Shown here piece by piece: positions 41,687 to 49,533 of a stretch of DNA of 64,000 nt. Source of the stretch: Candidatus Didemnitutus sp. (GTDB lineage: Bacteria > Verrucomicrobiota > Verrucomicrobiia > Opitutales > Opitutaceae); contig JAHCAY010000002.1 in the NCBI GenBank assembly GCA_019634575.1, positions 1 to 64,000 on the forward strand, in the 5' to 3' direction. The position numbers and the translations under genes are program-made. The first letter of the stretch is position 1, and the number at the start of each line of letters is the position of its first letter. The notes beneath the pieces are model-generated. The model saw only the letters and a list, made by a program, of their open reading frames with translations, had not been told where the DNA came from and did not search any database.

Positions 41687-43206
41687 TGAACGCGCTTCCC
41701 TGCACCATCTACGTGTCCTTCGCCGGCGCCGCGCTCGCGCTGCTGGCTGGCGCGCGCTCGGCGCAACTGGCGCGCATCGTGGCCCTCGTCACCGCGCTCA
41801 CCGCGTTCGGCCTCGCGCTCTGGGCCGGCGCACATTTCACGCCGACCAACTCGCTCCAGACGCTCGTTGATGCACCGTGGATCGCCGAACTCGGTGTCCG
41901 CTATCATCTCGCGGCCGACGGCATCAGCATGACGCTGATGGTGCTCACCGGCCTCGCCGCAACGGTCGGCGTGCTGTTCTCCTGGAACATCGAGGAGCGC
42001 GTCGGCGAATTCTTCGCCCTCTACCTCGCGCTCATCGGCGGCGTGTTCGGCGTGTTCCTCAGCGCGGACGCGTTCGTGTTCTTCGTCTTCTACGAGATCG
42101 CGATCGTCCCGAAGTATTTCCTCATCGCGAACTGGGGCTCCACCAACCGCGAATACGGCGCGATGAAGCTCGTGCTCTACTCCTTCGCGGGCAGCGCGCT
42201 CGTGATGGCCGGCCTGCTCTGGGCCTACGCCGCGTCGGGCGGCTCGAGCTTCGCGCTCTCCGACCTCGCGCTCGCGGCCACGCAGTTCACGCGCTTCGAG
42301 CAGCTCGGCATGTTCGCCCTCGTGTTCACCGGCTTCGCGGTGCTCGCGGGCATGTTCCCCTTCCACACGTGGGCGCCCACCGGCCACGTCGCCGCCCCGA
42401 CCGCCGCCTCGATGCTGCTCGCCGGCGTCGTGATGAAGCTCGGCGCCTACGGCTGCCTGCGCGTCGCGATGGCGACGTTCCCAACCGGCCTCGCGTATTT
42501 CGCGCCGGTCATCGCGTGGCTCGCCATCATCGGCATCGTCTACGCCGGCCTCATCGCGCTGGTGCAGGAGGACTTCAAGTTCGTCATCGGCTACTCGAGC
42601 GTCAGCCACATGGGCTTCGTGCTCCTCGGCCTCGCCGCCGCCAACTCCGTCGCCGTCAGCGGCGCGGTGCTGCAGATGTTTTCGCACGGCATCATCGCCG
42701 GACTGCTCTTCGCGGTCGTCGGCCGCATGGTTTACGAGCGCACGCACACGCGTAAGCTCGCCGACCTGCGCGCCATGCCGCTGCACAAGCTCCTGCCTTT
42801 CGCCGCCGTCGTTTTCGTCATCGCCGGCCTCGCCTCGATGGGCATGCCGGGCTTCAGCGGTTTCCCCGCCGAGCTCACGATCCTCGTCGGCACGTGGAAA
42901 ACCAAGCCGCTCTGGGCGCTCGTCGCCGCGACCGGCGTTCTCATCGCCGCCGCCTTCACGCTGCGCGCGATCCAAGTCTCCTTCTTCGGCAAGACCGACG
43001 CGACGCCGGCGTCCGCTCCCGCACACGGCCACGGCGCGCACGCGCATGAATTTCCGCCCATCACCTGGGCCGAGAAAGCCGGCGCGATTCTCCTGATCGC
43101 GGCGATGGTTTATCTCGGTCTGAATCCCGACGCGCTGCTCGACTGGATCCGGCCCGCGCTCGAATCGCCGCTTTTCCGCGCGGCGCTGACGGGAGGTGCG
43201 TCATGA
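41686..43206 (+). CDS. nuoM: NADH-quinone oxidoreductase subunit M (second, divergent copy)
   Basis: 506 residues from the ATG overlapping the first nuoM stop. It is a second NuoM/MrpD-type pump, clearly diverged from the first. Glu137 (FVFYEIAIVPKYFL), Lys251 (GVVMKLGAYGCLR) and Glu in FPAELTILVG are present. The TM7 Lys is replaced: the sequence reads FAVLAGMFPFHTW, with Leu220 where the first copy has Lys230. A His-rich loop (AHGHGAHAHEF) near 446-456 is also unusual. A complex with NuoL, both NuoM and NuoN would have four antiporter-like subunits. Confidence 0.93.
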   Translation: MNALPCTIYVSFAGAALALLAGARSAQLARIVALVTALTAFGLALWAGAHFTPTNSLQTLVDAPWIAELGVRYHLAADGISMTLMVLTGLAATVGVLFSWNIEERVGEFFALYLALIGGVFGVFLSADAFVFFVFYEIAIVPKYFLIANWGSTNREYGAMKLVLYSFAGSALVMAGLLWAYAASGGSSFALSDLALAATQFTRFEQLGMFALVFTGFAVLAGMFPFHTWAPTGHVAAPTAASMLLAGVVMKLGAYGCLRVAMATFPTGLAYFAPVIAWLAIIGIVYAGLIALVQEDFKFVIGYSSVSHMGFVLLGLAAANSVAVSGAVLQMFSHGIIAGLLFAVVGRMVYERTHTRKLADLRAMPLHKLLPFAAVVFVIAGLASMGMPGFSGFPAELTILVGTWKTKPLWALVAATGVLIAAAFTLRAIQVSFFGKTDATPASAPAHGHGAHAHEFPPITWAEKAGAILLIAAMVYLGLNPDALLDWIRPALESPLFRAALTGGAS

Positions 43207-44678
43207 ACGGCTTGAGCTACGCTGAACTCTTCCGGGCCTTCCTGCCCGAAACCGCCCTCACGCTCGGCGCACTGATCGTGCTCGGCTTCGATCTCGCCAC
43301 CGGCCGCGGCAAGGACACCGCCGCGCGCCTGCGCCCCGCCGTTTTCATCGGCATGCTGGCGATCGTCGCGGCGCTCTACGGCTCGCTCCAAGCCGGCATC
43401 GACACCACCGCCTTCGGCGGCGTCTTCTCGCTGGACCGCCTCACACTCGCCGCACGCCTTGGCGTTCTCCTGCTCGCGTGGCTCACGCTTGGACTGCTGA
43501 ACGACGTCGTCACGCTGCGTCACCCCGCCGAATACGTCGCGGTCCTCCTCCTTGCCACCGCCGGCTTCACGCTCATGGCCGGTGCGCAACAACTCCTCGT
43601 CGCCTTCCTCGCGCTCGAACTCGCCAGCATCTCGCTCTACGTCCTCGCGGGCTGGGACAAGTCGTCTCCGCAATCCGCCGAGGCCGCGCTGAAATATTTT
43701 CTCTTCGGCGCGATGTCGGCGGCATTCCTCCTCTTCGGCTTCAGCCTGCTCTACGGCGCCACCGGCTCGATCGACCTGCCGGTTATCGCGATCCACATTT
43801 CGCTCCAAGGCATGACGCCGCTCGTGGTCGTGGCGCTGGCGATGATCATCGTCGGCTTCGGCTACAAGGCCGCCGCCGCGCCGTTTCACCTCTGGGCACC
43901 CGACGCCTACCAAGGCGCGCCGGCCTCCTCCGCCGCGCTCATCGCCTCCGCGTCGAAACTCGCCGGCTTCGCCCTTTTCTTGCGCCTGCTCTGGCCCGGC
44001 CTCGGCTTCACCGCCGGCCGCATCAGCGAACTCCCACTCGTCGTCGGCTGGACGCCCATGGTCGCACTCCTCGCGCTCGCCTCGCTGCTCGTCGGTAACT
44101 TCGGCGCCCTCGCCCAATCCAACGTCCGCCGCCTCCTCGCCTATTCGGCCATCGCCCACGCGGGCGCGATGCTACTCGGCGTCGTCGCTGCCGGCCGCGC
44201 GGGTCCGGGCCCGGTCTTCTACTACGCTGCCACCTACGGCCTCGCGACCGTCGGCTGCTTCGGCGTCGTCGCCATTGTCGAACGCGCCGGTCGCTGCCAG
44301 GACCTCACCGATCTCGCCGGCCTCTACAAGCGTTCACCGCTGCTCGCCGGCTGTCTTGCGGTCTTCGTGCTCTCGCTCGCCGGCGTGCCGCCGCTGGCCG
44401 GCTTCTTCGGCAAATTCTCGGTCTTCGCTTCCGCGCTGAAACTCTCCGGCCTGAACGGCCCGACCGGCTGGCTCACGCTCGCCGCGATCGCTCTCAGCGC
44501 CGTGGGCCTCTACTATTATTTGCTCATCCTGAAGCAGGCGCTCGTCGCCGCGCCGAAGGAAAACGCCACCGCCAAGATCAACGTCCCGGTCCAAGCCGGC
44601 CTCGCGCTCCTCATCGCGAGCACGCTGATCGTCCTCTTCGGCCTCTTCCCCTCGAAGATCCTGCAACTCTTCGGCTGA
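43203..44678 (+). CDS. nuoN: NADH-quinone oxidoreductase subunit N
   Basis: 491 residues, about 14 helices. TM5 Glu in FLALELASISLYVLAG, TM7 Lys in GFGYKAAAAPFHLWAPDAY, and SNVRRLLAYSAIAHAG match the family. It is the pump nearest the quinone arm and the last gene of the operon. Its start ATGA overlaps the second nuoM stop. The convergent gene at 44689 begins (3' end) ten bases later. Confidence 0.95.
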   Translation: MNGLSYAELFRAFLPETALTLGALIVLGFDLATGRGKDTAARLRPAVFIGMLAIVAALYGSLQAGIDTTAFGGVFSLDRLTLAARLGVLLLAWLTLGLLNDVVTLRHPAEYVAVLLLATAGFTLMAGAQQLLVAFLALELASISLYVLAGWDKSSPQSAEAALKYFLFGAMSAAFLLFGFSLLYGATGSIDLPVIAIHISLQGMTPLVVVALAMIIVGFGYKAAAAPFHLWAPDAYQGAPASSAALIASASKLAGFALFLRLLWPGLGFTAGRISELPLVVGWTPMVALLALASLLVGNFGALAQSNVRRLLAYSAIAHAGAMLLGVVAAGRAGPGPVFYYAATYGLATVGCFGVVAIVERAGRCQDLTDLAGLYKRSPLLAGCLAVFVLSLAGVPPLAGFFGKFSVFASALKLSGLNGPTGWLTLAAIALSAVGLYYYLLILKQALVAAPKENATAKINVPVQAGLALLIASTLIVLFGLFPSKILQLFG

Positions 44679-44688
44679 GTCGGGACGC

Positions 44689-46227
44689 CTAGTGCGTCAC
44701 CGGCAGTAGAAACAGAATCGCCGTGAGCAAGTGGCACGTGCTGCCGCCGAGCACGAGCGCATGCCACGTGGCGCGGTGGAAGCGCAGCCGCTGCCAGAAA
44801 TAGAAGATCGCACCCACGCCGTAACACGCGGCGCCCGCGACAAGCAGCCACAGCGCCGCCGGCGGCAGCGTCGCGATCACGCCGCCCATCGCGACCAGGA
44901 TCGTCCAGCTCACAAACAGCCCGGCCACGATCGTGACGAGCCGATGCCGCGCACCGAACACCAGACTGTAGACCGCCGCCGCGCCACAGAGTCCCCAAAT
45001 CGCGCCGACGAACAGCCAACCCGTTCCGCCGCGCAAATTCGAAAAAAGGAACGGCGTGTAAGTGCCGGCGATGAACACGAAGATCGCAGGCTGATCGAGG
45101 CGGCGGAACAGCTCCTTGGCCCGACCGCTCCGGAACGCCTGCCGCAATACCGCTACGGTGCTCAACCCGAGCAGCGTCAGGCCGAAGATCGTGAAGCTGA
45201 CCACTTCCCAAGCACTGCCCCGCAGACTCGAGAAAACGATGAGCAGCGTCAGCGCCGCGACGCTCACCGCGAGCCCGATCCCGTGGGTCACCCAGTGCGC
45301 GATCTCCTCGCCCCGCGTGTAGACACGCGAATCGGCGCTCTCCGTCGGCACTCCGTCCGCCGCAACGTCGCGACGGCGCTGAATCGCCGTTTGCGCCCAC
45401 GCGTCGAGCGCGCGGATCGGGCGGCATGGATTCGGACTGGCGAATTTCTCCGGCGTCGCCTCCTCGCCTTCCGCGTAAGCCGTCTGCGGAATCACGCACG
45501 TCCCGAACACCCAGTCCGCCACCGGCAGACCGAACCAGCCCGAAACCGACTCGTTGCAATCGGTGACCGCATGGTGGCGCAGATGAAACGCATAGACCGG
45601 CTGCCAGAACCAGCCCCACCGACGATGCGTGATCAACGGCGCCCACGTCTCGAACGGCCAGTGGTTGATCGCGTGCAACACTTCGTAGAGCACCAGCGAC
45701 GACGCGATCGCCGCGTAGCCGCCGAAAAACCACGGGAACGACGGCGCGAGCCATTGCAGCAACGCGAAAAGCGGCGTGAGCAGCAGAGCGAACACGGTCA
45801 GCGAATACCACGGGAAGAAGGACGCCTCACCTTGCTCCGGCTCGATGATCGGAAACTTGTTTTCGATGAAAAGAATCCCGCGTCCGTCGCGCGCCGGCCG
45901 GCGCGTGATCCGCGTCAACGCGTGGTGCAGGGTGTGCTGGCGATAAAGACGGCTCAGGAACGGGATCGCCGGCAAGTGCAGCACGTAGCGATGGAAGAAG
46001 AACTCCATGAAACAGTTGACGAGGCTGATGAGGGCGAAGGCCGCGAAGAACTTCCACGCCGGTGCGAGCCATTGGAGGTCCCACACGCTGGGAGCCGCCA
46101 GCCACAGCAACGCGCCCAGTCCGCCCAGCGTCACCAGGACGGTGAACGCGAACAGGGGCAGCGACAGCTCTTCGTGATCGTGGTTCTGGCCGGAATCGGC
46201 CGCGGTGGATTCGGAGTCTGATTGCAT
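44689..46227 (-). CDS. Fatty-acid hydroxylase/desaturase-like domain fused to hemolysin III (PAQR)
   Basis: 512 residues from MQSDSESTA. The N-terminal half (about 25-260) is a membrane di-iron hydroxylase of the sterol desaturase group, with His clusters FFHRYVLH, QHTLHHAL, HAINHWPFE and HLRHHAVTD. After a soluble linker, the C-terminal half (about 305-512) is a seven-helix PAQR/YqfA protein: EEIAHWVTHGIGLAVS, GTYTPFLF and RATWHALVLGGSTCH carry the Zn-type Ser/His/Asp sites. PAQR proteins are linked to ceramide hydrolysis and fatty acid hydroxylases to 2-hydroxylation of sphingolipids, so joint action on a lipid is plausible but inferred. Confidence 0.85.
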   Translation of the reverse strand: MQSDSESTAADSGQNHDHEELSLPLFAFTVLVTLGGLGALLWLAAPSVWDLQWLAPAWKFFAAFALISLVNCFMEFFFHRYVLHLPAIPFLSRLYRQHTLHHALTRITRRPARDGRGILFIENKFPIIEPEQGEASFFPWYSLTVFALLLTPLFALLQWLAPSFPWFFGGYAAIASSLVLYEVLHAINHWPFETWAPLITHRRWGWFWQPVYAFHLRHHAVTDCNESVSGWFGLPVADWVFGTCVIPQTAYAEGEEATPEKFASPNPCRPIRALDAWAQTAIQRRRDVAADGVPTESADSRVYTRGEEIAHWVTHGIGLAVSVAALTLLIVFSSLRGSAWEVVSFTIFGLTLLGLSTVAVLRQAFRSGRAKELFRRLDQPAIFVFIAGTYTPFLFSNLRGGTGWLFVGAIWGLCGAAAVYSLVFGARHRLVTIVAGLFVSWTILVAMGGVIATLPPAALWLLVAGAACYGVGAIFYFWQRLRFHRATWHALVLGGSTCHLLTAILFLLPVTH

Positions 46228-46694
46228 GGAAATGAAATTGAGGCCGCCGACCAACGCCCACGGGGCGGTCGCGCTCGAGCGAGTCGCTTCGTCCTCAGCC
46301 GCGAGACTCCTTCTTCGCCCACGCCGAAGCCACCGCCACGAATGAACGTATCATCGGGGTCGCAAAAATCCGGCGCGTGGCGTGGAAACAAGGGCGCATC
46401 GATCGCAGCGAAGGCTCCACCAAAGGGGAAGCCCGAGAAAAAGCCAGCGCAGGATTTGCCGAGCCTCCTCGCGTCTCCGCCGACCGCGTTCTTCGCAGAG
46501 GATCGCACGGCACAGACTGCGATTCCGCCGCTGCACACGAAGGCAAGCCCACCCGGCGCGCCCATCCGCGACGCGCCTCAGGTGCCCAAAACGTGACTCG
46601 ATTCACCGGCACGCACAGACGCACTACCCCGCGCCGTTCGCGCACGGTGCGTCGACGGCGACACGAGACAGCGGCGCAGCGCGCGCGACCGATC
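46228..46694. other. Gap without recognised gene
   Basis: 467 bases between two minus-strand genes. Several open frames exist but all are Arg-rich and lack family resemblance. A promoter for the fusion gene should lie in its left part. No repeat or RNA was recognised. Confidence 0.5.
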
Positions 46695-46925
46695 TCAATT
46701 CGGCGTCACGAGCTGTTCGGTTGGGCGGATTTGGTCTTCGCGCGCATCGTCCGGGGCGTGTCGCGCGTGGTGGCGATGGCGCACCTTTTCCTGTGCAGCC
46801 AGCCAGTGGTCGAGCTCATGGCCGTCGGGGCAGCCATCCTGTTGCCAGAGCAGATAGGCTTCGTGGCGGATCTCCTCGGTGAGGTCGCCGCGCGGCCGCT
46901 TTTCACGGTGTTCGCGGGTTTTCAT
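46695..46925 (-). CDS. DUF2934 domain protein
   Basis: 76 residues. The segment LTEEIRHEAYLLWQQDG and the following ELDHWLAAQEKV match the DUF2934 motif (I..RAY.LWE..G.P.G..L.HWL.AE). Function unknown; family members are short and common in Proteobacteria and Verrucomicrobiota. An AAGGAGG ribosome site lies six bases before the start. Same strong site precedes the gene at 53018-53218. The basic His/Arg-rich tail may be disordered. Confidence 0.8.
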   Translation of the reverse strand: MKTREHREKRPRGDLTEEIRHEAYLLWQQDGCPDGHELDHWLAAQEKVRHRHHARHAPDDAREDQIRPTEQLVTPN

Positions 46926-47031
46926 GAGGCCTCCTTGGTTCGACGATAGTGTAGCACCGTTTCGCGATTCCGCCGCGTAATTTTGCGGAAAAAGACGCGC
47001 ATCTTTTGGTTCTTGCGGACGGGCGGGCGGC

Positions 47032-47050
47032 GGGGCTTCTTGGCCCTTCC
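47032..47050 (+). repeat. 19-mer shared with the tRNA-Pro leader, copy 2
   Basis: Identical to 12216-12234. Here it ends at the base before the ATG of the cyclophilin gene and takes the place of a Shine-Dalgarno sequence. Confidence 0.5.
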
Positions 47051-47572
47051 ATGAGCAACGAGAACGCCTCCACCAACGAAGTCGCCGTCATCAAGACCAG
47101 CTACGGCGAAATGACCATCGCCTTCTGGCCCGACGTCGCGCCGAAGACCGTCGAGAATTTCAAGAAACTCGCCCGCGAGGGCTTCTACGACGGCACGGCG
47201 TTCCACCGCATCATCAAGGGTTTCATGATTCAGGGCGGCTGCCCGAACACGAAGGCCGGCGAGACCGGCATGCCCGGCACCGGCGGCCCCGGCTGGAAGG
47301 TGAAGGCCGAGTTCAACGCCAAGGCGCACGTTCGCGGCGTCATCTCGATGGCCCGCTCGTCGCATCCCGACAGCGCCGGCTCGCAATTCTTCATCTGCCA
47401 CGGTGACGCCCGCTTCCTCGACCGCCAATACACCGCCTTCGGCCAGCTCGTGAAGGGCGATGAAGTCCTCGAGCAACTCGCCAACGTCCCGACCAAATCC
47501 GGCGGCGGCGGCGAGAAGAGCACGCCGATCGACCGCGTGGCCGTCGAGAGCGTGAAGATCGTCGCGGCCTGA
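47051..47572 (+). CDS. Peptidyl-prolyl cis-trans isomerase, cyclophilin type
   Basis: 173 residues, no signal peptide, so cytoplasmic. FHRIIKGFMIQGGCPN, GVISMARSSHPDSAGSQFFI and the His in ICHGDARFLDRQYTAFGQ are the cyclophilin active-site elements; the last two are quoted in pieces. It catalyses proline isomerisation during folding. It is monocistronic with its own terminator. The start abuts a 19-mer repeated before tRNA-Pro and has no Shine-Dalgarno sequence. Confidence 0.94.
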   Translation: MSNENASTNEVAVIKTSYGEMTIAFWPDVAPKTVENFKKLAREGFYDGTAFHRIIKGFMIQGGCPNTKAGETGMPGTGGPGWKVKAEFNAKAHVRGVISMARSSHPDSAGSQFFICHGDARFLDRQYTAFGQLVKGDEVLEQLANVPTKSGGGGEKSTPIDRVAVESVKIVAA

Positions 47573-47598
47573 GCCGCGCCGGTCGGATGCCCAGACGC

Positions 47599-47630
47599 AA
47601 GGCCGGCTGCACGCCGGCCTTTTTCTTTTC
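47599..47630 (+). terminator. Intrinsic terminator of the cyclophilin gene
   Basis: AAGGCCGGC-TGCAC-GCCGGCCTT followed by TTTCTTTTC, 27 bases after the stop codon. Confidence 0.9.
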
Positions 47631-47658
47631 TCTTCGCCGTTGAGCGAAGCCGCGCGAG

Positions 47659-49533
47659 CTACTTGGCGAGAAGCCCCAGCAGGCGCTTGGCTTCGTTTTT
47701 GTCCCGCGCTTCGGCATTGGACTCCACGACCTCTCGCAGCAGCTGGCGGGCGGCGTCTTTTCGGCCGGCATTCGCATGCTCGACCGCACGGGACAAACGG
47801 TCGGCTGCCAGCGCCGTCCGACGATTGATCTCGAGCATCGACCGCAAGTGCGGCTCGGGGAACTTCGCGCGCACCTCATCGATGCGGGAGACGATCCGCG
47901 CATAGCTCGATTTCGCAAACAGCTCGTTCAACTCGCGCTCCATATCCTGCCAGTCCTGCGCATGCAGGAGGCGCCGCGCAAATTGCTTCAAATCGCCTGT
48001 GGCGTGAGGATCGACCAGCGCGAGTTCCAGTCGCTGCCGGCCGCGGCGCTCGTTTCCTTCCCGGATGTCGGCCACGCCGAGACCCACATCGATCGCCACA
48101 TCGTCCGGCGCCAGCCGCGCTCCCTGCTCCAACAACTGCCGGTCCGCCGGCTCGTAGACCTCGAGCGCCGAGACCACGCCGGCAAGACCCTGGTAGGCCG
48201 GCACGAAACGCGGGTTCAATTCGAGCGCCTTCCGCATTGCCTTTGCCACTTCGAGCGCCAGCACCGGACTGAAATTCTCCTCCGTGACGTCGCTGGCCTG
48301 CATCTTCGCGACGGCATAACCGTAGTGCGCGTAGTAGCTGCGCGAGCCCGCGGCAATGGCTCGGGCAAAGTGCTCGGCGGCCAGCCGGTTGTTTTTCGCC
48401 ATCGCGTGCGCTTCCGCGAGCGTCTGCCACGCGAGCGGGTCGCTCGGCGCCAGTTGCGTCGCTCGCTGCAAATACGGCAGCGCCGCCGCGGTCTCTCCAC
48501 GTCGCGATCCGAGCAACAGCACGCCTTTGGTCCGCTCGACTTCCGCCTCACTCGCCGGCCGCACGATGAGCTTGGCATCGATATCGGCGAACGGCACGCG
48601 GAAGCGCTGCAGCGCGTAATGCCCCTCTTTCAGGTATTCGGCCAGCTTCCGGCCGAACGTCGCGTAATCCGCGCCGAACGCGTCGCGAAACGCTCCCTCC
48701 ATATCCGGGCGATGCGCCACTCCATCCAGGTAGCGCGCGACTGCCTCGCGTCCAGGCGACCCGCGCCCGTAGAGCAGGTAGTGCGACATCAACCACGACC
48801 GCGCATAGAAGAGCGTCGCCCGATTGCCCTCGTTGAACTTGATGCCCTCGCGCGGAGTCGTCACCAACCGCCCGACATCGACGCCTTCTCGCAGCAGCAG
48901 TCGCAGATGATCCGGCATCAACGCTCCGAACGAACACACGTCGCCCTCGGCCCGAAACGTTGAGTAGACCTCGGCCACGCCCTCCTCGAGCCACGCCGGA
49001 AGTGCCTGGTCGGCCGAAGCGCTATACCAATGCACCGCCTCGTGAAACACGAGCTGCCGCGCGGTCCGCTCGTCGTAATCCAGCGCCAACGCGAGCGCGT
49101 GCGTGCCGCCGACGTGGACGAAAAATCCTCCGATCTCCTCCGGCTTGCCGTTCTCCAACGGTTTGAACGGCTTCAAATCCCGATCGCGCGGAAAGAGCAG
49201 CACGGTGACAGGCTGCAATTGCCGCTCCGGCACGGACACCACGGCCTGCATCGCGCGCCGGAACTGCTCCAACTCCACCGCCCAGCGCCGCGCCGTCGCT
49301 GCGGGAGCCGGAGTCAACACGGTGAAGAGCGGGCTTTGCACGGCGATCCACTTCTCCGGTTTCGCGGCCAGCATTGCCGGCATCACGGCCAGTAGAATCG
49401 CGACCACCGCGCGCACGATCGCGAACCCAAGTCCACAGTTGGCGGACCAGGGAGAAGCGGCACGGGCGGCCGCGCGGCCGCGGAAACGTCGCGCTGAATT
49501 ACTCGGCGGCGTGACGAAGCGGATCGAATTCAT
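47659..49533 (-). CDS. Secreted TPR protein with gluzincin-like domain (copy 2)
   Basis: 624 residues. An export signal or anchor lies at about 38-58 (FAIVRAVVAILLAVMPAML). A peptidase-MA-like domain has the zinc motif HEAVHW at about 166-171 with the downstream Glu in LPAWLEEGVAEVYS, followed by TPR-type helices (PYLQRATQLAPSDPLAWQTLAEAHA and others) to the C-terminus. The architecture matches DUF1570-like proteins known from Planctomycetota and Verrucomicrobiota; substrate unknown. It overlaps the upstream paralogue by 4 bases, so both are probably expressed together. Confidence 0.82.
   Translation of the reverse strand: MNSIRFVTPPSNSARRFRGRAAARAASPWSANCGLGFAIVRAVVAILLAVMPAMLAAKPEKWIAVQSPLFTVLTPAPAATARRWAVELEQFRRAMQAVVSVPERQLQPVTVLLFPRDRDLKPFKPLENGKPEEIGGFFVHVGGTHALALALDYDERTARQLVFHEAVHWYSASADQALPAWLEEGVAEVYSTFRAEGDVCSFGALMPDHLRLLLREGVDVGRLVTTPREGIKFNEGNRATLFYARSWLMSHYLLYGRGSPGREAVARYLDGVAHRPDMEGAFRDAFGADYATFGRKLAEYLKEGHYALQRFRVPFADIDAKLIVRPASEAEVERTKGVLLLGSRRGETAAALPYLQRATQLAPSDPLAWQTLAEAHAMAKNNRLAAEHFARAIAAGSRSYYAHYGYAVAKMQASDVTEENFSPVLALEVAKAMRKALELNPRFVPAYQGLAGVVSALEVYEPADRQLLEQGARLAPDDVAIDVGLGVADIREGNERRGRQRLELALVDPHATGDLKQFARRLLHAQDWQDMERELNELFAKSSYARIVSRIDEVRAKFPEPHLRSMLEINRRTALAADRLSRAVEHANAGRKDAARQLLREVVESNAEARDKNEAKRLLGLLAK

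Noticed and set aside
46377..46949. 190-codon plus-strand frame in the gap after the fusion gene
   Set aside because: Arg/Thr-rich, overlaps the DUF2934 gene on the other strand, no ribosome site or motif.
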